Part shown: positions 59,798 to 64,000 of the stretch, one piece after another | Numbering within the stretch: position 1 is the stretch's first letter | Layout of the letters: the number at the start of each line of letters is the position of its first letter | NCBI RefSeq assembly: GCF_000172795.2 | Contig: NZ_CP020951.1 | Span: 62,001 to 126,000 of the forward strand | From: Rhizobium sp. CIAT894 | Lineage (GTDB): Bacteria > Pseudomonadota > Alphaproteobacteria > Rhizobiales > Rhizobiaceae | Direction: 5' to 3' | Length of the DNA: 64,000 bases | The notes under the pieces: model-generated | The model's input: the letters and a program-made list of their open reading frames with translations, nothing else | Databases searched by the model: none | Told to the model about the DNA's origin: nothing | Program-made: the position numbers and the translations under genes

Positions 59798-60373
59798 TCA
59801 GCTGGCGGCGATCAAAGCAAGATAACATGTTGCGTCACCATCGATTTTGAGTTCGGTTCCGGCCGCATCCGTCATCAGCAGTGCATCGCCTGATGCAAGC
59901 GTGCCGGTCTCGTCGCCCTGCCGGAACGACAGGGTGCCGCGGTGGCAGAGCAGCAGGCTTGTCGACGACGTCAGCGGCACGATCCTGCCGCCATCGATTT
60001 CGATGCGGACCAGCCTGTGGGCAAGCCCCGCGCGGCGGGTCATGACATTGAGATCGGTGATCGCGCCGTCCGGGAGTCTGGCCGCGACCGGGATATCGGC
60101 CGGGAAGGCCAGCGGATCGCTCTCCGCCGTCAGCAGCACCGGTGCCCTACCTTCGATGTCGAGCACCATGCCGTTGCCGTCGAGAATCGCCAGCGTGCGG
60201 TCGATGCCGGGAAAGATCGAGAACGGCCCGTCGGCTGCGACGGTCGCCATGCTGACGCGCCAGTCGAAGCCGGCAAGGCCGGCATCTTCAGGCAAAACGG
60301 CGATCTCCACCGTTTCGCCGCCGCCGTTTTTCCACGGCATGCGCTTGTGATCGCCGGCGCGCAGGATCCTCAC
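59798..60373 (-). CDS. hutD: HutD-family protein
   Basis: A 191-residue cupin-fold HutD protein. HKRMPWKNGGGETVEIAVLPE (about 9-29) is the N-terminal HutD motif. The second cupin half has LLCHRGTLSFRQGDETGTLASGDALLM. HutD is thought to limit or tune histidine catabolism, but its molecular role is unsettled. Start is GTG at 60373, five bases after hutU's stop. It is the last gene of hutHGUD. Confidence 0.9.
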   Translation of the reverse strand: MRILRAGDHKRMPWKNGGGETVEIAVLPEDAGLAGFDWRVSMATVAADGPFSIFPGIDRTLAILDGNGMVLDIEGRAPVLLTAESDPLAFPADIPVAARLPDGAITDLNVMTRRAGLAHRLVRIEIDGGRIVPLTSSTSLLLCHRGTLSFRQGDETGTLASGDALLMTDAAGTELKIDGDATCYLALIAAS

Positions 60374-60378
60374 CGGTC

Positions 60379-62052
60379 TCAGTTCCCGAGAATGCCGGGC
60401 AGGCGCAGGCCCTTGTCCCTCGCGCAGTCGAGGGCGATGTCGTAGCCGGCATCGGCGTGGCGCATGACGCCGGTCGCCGGGTCGTTCCAGAGCACCCGCT
60501 CGAGGCGCTTGGCCGCATCGTCGGTGCCATCGGCGCAGATGACGACGCCCGAATGCTGGGAGAAGCCCATGCCGACGCCGCCGCCATGATGCAGCGACAC
60601 CCAGGTGGCGCCCGAGGCGGTATTGAGCAAAGCGTTCAGCAGCGGCCAGTCGGAGACGGCGTCCGAGCCGTCCTTCATGGCTTCCGTCTCGCGGTTCGGC
60701 GAGGCGACGGAGCCCGAGTCGAGGTGATCGCGGCCGATGACGATCGGAGCCGAAAGCTCGCCGTTCTTGACCATTTCATTGAAGGCCAGCGCCAGGCGGT
60801 GACGGTCGCCGAGACCGACCCAGCAGATACGCGCCGGCAGGCCCTGGAAGGCGATGCGCTCCCTGGCCATGTCGAGCCAGTTGTGCAGGTGGGTATTGCC
60901 AGGGGTCAGCTCCCGCACCTTGGCATCGGTCTTGTAGATATCCTCCGGGTCGCCTGACAGGGCGGCCCAGCGGAAGGGGCCGATGCCGCGGCAGAACAGC
61001 GGTCTTATATAGGCCGGTACGAAGCCGGGGAAGGCGAAGGCGTTTTCCAAGCCTTCTTCCTTGGCGACCTGGCGGATGTTGTTGCCGTAGTCGAGGGTCG
61101 GGATGCCGGCGTTCCAGAAAGCGATCATCGCTTCGACATGCTCGCGCATCGAGGCGCGTGCGGCTTTTTCCACCGCCTTCGGATCGCTCTCGCGCTTGGC
61201 CTTCCATTCGGCCATCGTCCAGCCCTTCGGCAGGTAGCCGTTGATCGGGTCATGCGCCGAGGTCTGGTCGGTGACCATGTCGGGGCGGATGCCGCGGCGG
61301 ACCATTTCCGGCAGGATTTCGGCAGCATTGCCGAGCAGGCCGACGGATTTGGCTTCGCCCGCCTTGGTCCAGCGGTCGATCATTTCAAGCGCTTCGTCGA
61401 GCGTCTCGGCCTTGGCGTCGAGATAGCGGGTGCGCAGGCGGAAATCGATCGAGTCGGGATTGCATTCGACCGCGAGGCAGCAGGCGCCGGCCATGACGGC
61501 GGCGAGCGGCTGGGCGCCGCCCATGCCGCCGAGGCCGCCGGTCAGGATCCATTTGCCCTTGAGATTGCCGCCGTAGTGCTGGCGGCCGGCCTCGACGAAG
61601 GTCTCGTAGGTGCCCTGCACGATGCCCTGTGTGCCGATATAGATCCACGAGCCGGCCGTCATCTGGCCGTACATGGCAAGGCCCTTCTTATCCAGCTCGT
61701 TGAAATGATCCCAGGTCGCCCAATGCGGCACCAGGTTGGAATTGGCAATCAGCACCCGCGGCGCATCCTTATGGGTGCGGAAGACACCGACCGGCTTGCC
61801 GGATTGGACGAGCAGGGTTTCCTCTTCCGTCAGCGTCTTCAGTGTGGCGACGATACGGTCGAAATCTTCCCAGGTGCGGGCGGCACGGCCGATGCCGCCG
61901 TAAACGACGAGTTCGTTCGGATTTTCCGCGACATCGGGGTCGAGATTGTTCATCAGCATGCGCAGCGGCGCTTCGGTCATCCAGCTCTTGGCATTGAGCT
62001 CGTTGCCGCGGGGCGCGCGGATTTCGCGGATGTTATGGCGTGGATTGGTCAT
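60379..62052 (-). CDS. hutU: Urocanate hydratase
   Basis: A 557-residue urocanase, the standard family length. NAD+-binding [18 protein letters not shown] is visible (about 170-187), [27 protein letters not shown] and [22 protein letters not shown] (end) are conserved. It hydrates urocanate to imidazolone propionate. The ATG at 62052 follows AGGGGAAC. Part of the hut operon; hutI is not in the window. Confidence 0.96.
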   Translation of the reverse strand: MTNPRHNIREIRAPRGNELNAKSWMTEAPLRMLMNNLDPDVAENPNELVVYGGIGRAARTWEDFDRIVATLKTLTEEETLLVQSGKPVGVFRTHKDAPRVLIANSNLVPHWATWDHFNELDKKGLAMYGQMTAGSWIYIGTQGIVQGTYETFVEAGRQHYGGNLKGKWILTGGLGGMGGAQPLAAVMAGACCLAVECNPDSIDFRLRTRYLDAKAETLDEALEMIDRWTKAGEAKSVGLLGNAAEILPEMVRRGIRPDMVTDQTSAHDPINGYLPKGWTMAEWKAKRESDPKAVEKAARASMREHVEAMIAFWNAGIPTLDYGNNIRQVAKEEGLENAFAFPGFVPAYIRPLFCRGIGPFRWAALSGDPEDIYKTDAKVRELTPGNTHLHNWLDMARERIAFQGLPARICWVGLGDRHRLALAFNEMVKNGELSAPIVIGRDHLDSGSVASPNRETEAMKDGSDAVSDWPLLNALLNTASGATWVSLHHGGGVGMGFSQHSGVVICADGTDDAAKRLERVLWNDPATGVMRHADAGYDIALDCARDKGLRLPGILGN

Positions 62053-62082
62053 GACGGTTCCCCTGTTCTCAGGTTTCAATCT

Positions 62083-62889
62083 TCAGCGTTTCAGGCCCGG
62101 TGCGATCTGTTCGATGCGCACCAGAATGTCTTTGAGATGGATGCGAAGCCGGTCCGCCCTAGCGGTGTCATAGGCAAAGGGCGGCGTCTCGGTCTGCAGA
62201 TGCGTCGATTGCGCGAGCTCCATCTGGATGGCGTGCACGCCGGTCTCGGGCCGGCCGTAATGGCGGGTCGTCCAGCCGCCCTTGAAGCGGCCGTTGAGCA
62301 CGCTGTCGTAACCTTCGGCGGCCTCGACGACGGTGAGGGTCGCCTGCTCGATGGCGCCGTCGCAGGTCTTGCCCATATCGGTGCCGATATTGAAATCCGG
62401 CAATTTGCCTTCGAAGAGGAAGGGAATATGCGAGCGGATCGAGTGGCAATCGTAAAGGATCGCGACACCGTGTATTGCCCTGACCCGCTCGATCTCGGCG
62501 GCAAGGGCGGCGTGATAAGGCGCATGAAAATCCTTGAGCCGCGCCGCGATATCGGCCTCGTCAGGCGCCTGCCCATCCTTCCAGATCGCCTTGCCGTCGA
62601 AGTCGGTTTCCGGAACGAGGCCGGTGGTGTTCTGGCCGGGATAGAGGCTGACGCCGGCCGGATCGCGGTTGGCGTCGATCACATAGCGGTGGAAGGTGGC
62701 GCGCACCGTCGTGGCGTCGGACAGCAGCCCGTCATAGAGCTCGTGGATGTGCCAGTCGGTATCGGCGAGGATCCGGCCATTGTCGTTGAGGCGGTCGGCA
62801 ATCGCCGGCGGCACGTCGGTGCCGGTGTGGGGGAAGGCGAGGATGACGGGGGAGGTGCCCCGACGGATTTCGAAGACGGGGGTGCTCAT
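62083..62889 (-). CDS. hutG: N-formylglutamate deformylase
   Basis: A 268-residue N-formylglutamate amidohydrolase. FPHTGTDVPPAIADRLND, FHRYVIDANRDPAGVSLYPGQNTTGLVPETDFDG and YDCHSIRSHIPFLFEGKLPDFNIGTD carry the zinc-binding and catalytic residues of the HutG type. This is the amidase branch of histidine breakdown from formylglutamate (as distinct from the formiminoglutamase HutG). The ATG at 62889 has GGAGGG before it. A repeat at 62919-63102 separates it from hutH. Confidence 0.93.
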   Translation of the reverse strand: MSTPVFEIRRGTSPVILAFPHTGTDVPPAIADRLNDNGRILADTDWHIHELYDGLLSDATTVRATFHRYVIDANRDPAGVSLYPGQNTTGLVPETDFDGKAIWKDGQAPDEADIAARLKDFHAPYHAALAAEIERVRAIHGVAILYDCHSIRSHIPFLFEGKLPDFNIGTDMGKTCDGAIEQATLTVVEAAEGYDSVLNGRFKGGWTTRHYGRPETGVHAIQMELAQSTHLQTETPPFAYDTARADRLRIHLKDILVRIEQIAPGLKR

Positions 62890-62918
62890 GGGCAAAGCCC
62901 TCCGGCGCTGGGGGCATT

Positions 62919-63102
62919 ACCCCCCTCTGTCCTGCCGGACCCGGGGTCGAGCCGCGGGTCTCGACCCGTCCTTCGGACCCCCACAAGGGGGGAGATCGGC
63001 AAGTAGATGAGACCTCCCCAAACAATCGATGTTGGAGCGAGCGGGTCCGCCCAGCCGATCTCCCCACCTGTGGGGGAGATGCCCGGCAGGGCAGAGGGGG
63101 GT
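62919..63102. repeat. Palindromic intergenic repeat between hutH and hutG
   Basis: ACCCCCCTCTGTCCTGCCGG (62919-62938) and the near-exact inverse CCGGCAGGGCAGAGGGGGGT (63083-63102) bound a 184-base element with a second internal hairpin (ATCTCCCC / GGGGAGAT near 63058-63079). Different from families A and the pcaD-side repeat. Confidence 0.8.
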
Positions 63103-63124
63103 GCCAAGTGCACATTCATCACGA

Positions 63125-64000
63125 TCAATCCTCCAAAACCGGCAGAATGCCCGAGGAAACCGAAGCATTCAGCGCCCCCGTCGCCACCAGTTCAGCCGCG
63201 GCGGCGAGGTCGTTTGCCATGTAGCGATCGATGTCGAGGCTCGGCACCTTGCTGCGGATCGCGGCGATCGCCTTGCCAAGCTCCGGGCTCGTCGACAGCG
63301 GCGCGCGCAGTTCGACGCCTTGGGCGGCGGTCAGCGCCTCGATGCCGATGATGGCAAACAGGTTTTCGGTCATGCCGAGCAGGCGGCGGGCGCCGTGGCA
63401 GGCCATCGAGACATGGTCTTCCTGGTTGGCCGAGGTCGGGGTCGAATCGACCGAGGCCGGATGCGACATCTGCTTATTCTCGGACATCAGCGCCGCCGAG
63501 GTGACCTCGGCGATCATCAGGCCGGAATTCAGGCCCGGCTTCTTGGCGAGGAAGGCCGGCAGGCCGTAGGAGAGGGTGGGATCGACCAGCAGCGCGATGC
63601 GGCGTTGCGAGATGGCGCCGATTTCGCAGACGGCGAGCGCGATCTGGTCGGCGGCAAAGGCGACGGGTTCGGCGTGGAAATTGCCGCCTGAGACGACGGA
63701 ATTGTCCGAGAGCACCAGCGGATTATCGGTGACCGCGTTGGCTTCGATCTCCAGCGTGCGGGCGACCGAACGCAGGAGGTCGAGGCAGGCGCCGTCGACC
63801 TGCGGCTGGCAGCGGATGCAATAGGGATCCTGCACACGCTCGTCGCCCTCGATATGGCTCTGGCGAATGACGGAGCTTTCGAGCAGGCCGCGAAGCGCGG
63901 CTGCGGTATCGATCTGTCCCTTATGGCCGCGCAACGTGTGGATATCCGGATGGAAGGGCGCCGATGAACCCATGGCGGCATCGGTGGACATGGCGCCGGT
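63125..64000 (-). CDS. hutH: Histidine ammonia-lyase, C-terminal part
   Basis: Partial: 291 codons of HutH; the start and the MIO-forming Ala-Ser-Gly lie beyond the right edge. Visible blocks are [67 protein letters not shown] and [21 protein letters not shown], all typical of class I histidine ammonia-lyase. It deaminates histidine to urocanate. It is the most upstream hut gene seen, ahead of hutG and hutU. Confidence 0.95.
   Translation of the reverse strand, partial: TGAMSTDAAMGSSAPFHPDIHTLRGHKGQIDTAAALRGLLESSVIRQSHIEGDERVQDPYCIRCQPQVDGACLDLLRSVARTLEIEANAVTDNPLVLSDNSVVSGGNFHAEPVAFAADQIALAVCEIGAISQRRIALLVDPTLSYGLPAFLAKKPGLNSGLMIAEVTSAALMSENKQMSHPASVDSTPTSANQEDHVSMACHGARRLLGMTENLFAIIGIEALTAAQGVELRAPLSTSPELGKAIAAIRSKVPSLDIDRYMANDLAAAAELVATGALNASVSSGILPVLED

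Noticed and set aside
61138..63006. 622-codon plus-strand frame opposite hutU and hutG
   Set aside because: Antisense to well-conserved hut genes; no domain.
1..64000. CRISPR array, tRNA, rRNA, transposase or prophage
   Set aside because: No regularly spaced repeats, no tRNA-like clover or rRNA sequence, and no transposase or phage protein was found by eye; short tRNAs could be missed without a scan.

Overview
The window reads as alphaproteobacterial DNA, most likely a Rhizobium of the leguminosarum/etli type. The grounds are a uniformly GC-rich coding style, a pca (protocatechuate) operon next to the LysR regulator pcaQ, a hut operon, a homologue of the redox-regulated rhizobial adenylate cyclase CyaC, RIME-like intergenic elements and other palindromic intergenic repeats. 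No rRNA, tRNA, CRISPR array, transposase or phage gene was seen. Genes are cut at both ends: a glycosyltransferase on the left and hutH on the right.

Layout. 1-3302: three co-directional glycosyltransferases. 3399-9371: an oligopeptide/microcin-C-type ABC importer (fused ATPase, Tat-type binding protein, two permeases), with the last permease frameshifted. 9527-16238: a soluble class III cyclase-like protein, a nucleotide-sugar dehydrogenase, a DUF3095 palm-domain protein, a small methyltransferase and an ABC exporter. 16753-24100: a duplicated DUF805 gene, then a tightly overlapping MoxR operon (DUF4129-like, DUF4350-like, MoxR, DUF58, SpoIIM-like, RDD). 24202-29985: a Cache-HAMP adenylate cyclase, a divergent ankyrin/cytochrome c fusion, and a CyaC-like cyclase (membrane anchor plus 2Fe-2S domain) coupled to an FkbM methyltransferase. 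30166-33359: a glycosyltransferase/deacetylase pair, a GFA protein and an MBL-fold hydrolase.

33861-49198 is one metabolic block. Two paralogous GntR regulators, quiC, a family-3 ABC importer, aroQ, a Gfo/Idh dehydrogenase and a shikimate/quinate dehydrogenase-like protein can bring in a shikimate/quinate-like compound and convert it to protocatechuate. Then pcaDCHGB (under pcaQ) opens the ring and carries it towards beta-ketoadipate. Between the two halves sits a toxin-antitoxin pair whose toxin is frameshifted.

49272-64000: an Xre/RES toxin-antitoxin pair, an alpha/beta hydrolase, a LysR regulator with a divergent dioxygenase-GST-DoxX-oxidoreductase operon, a DUF899 protein, ogt plus an Fsr-like exporter with a divergent AraC regulator, a J-domain protein and hutHGUD.

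Most of the window is ordinary accessory metabolism. The least explained parts are the cluster of cyclase-like proteins (three class III plus DUF3095) with the ankyrin-cytochrome fusion, the DUF805 duplication attached to the MoxR operon, the two homopolymer-type frameshifts, and the hairpin-rich intergenic region at 51127-51514.
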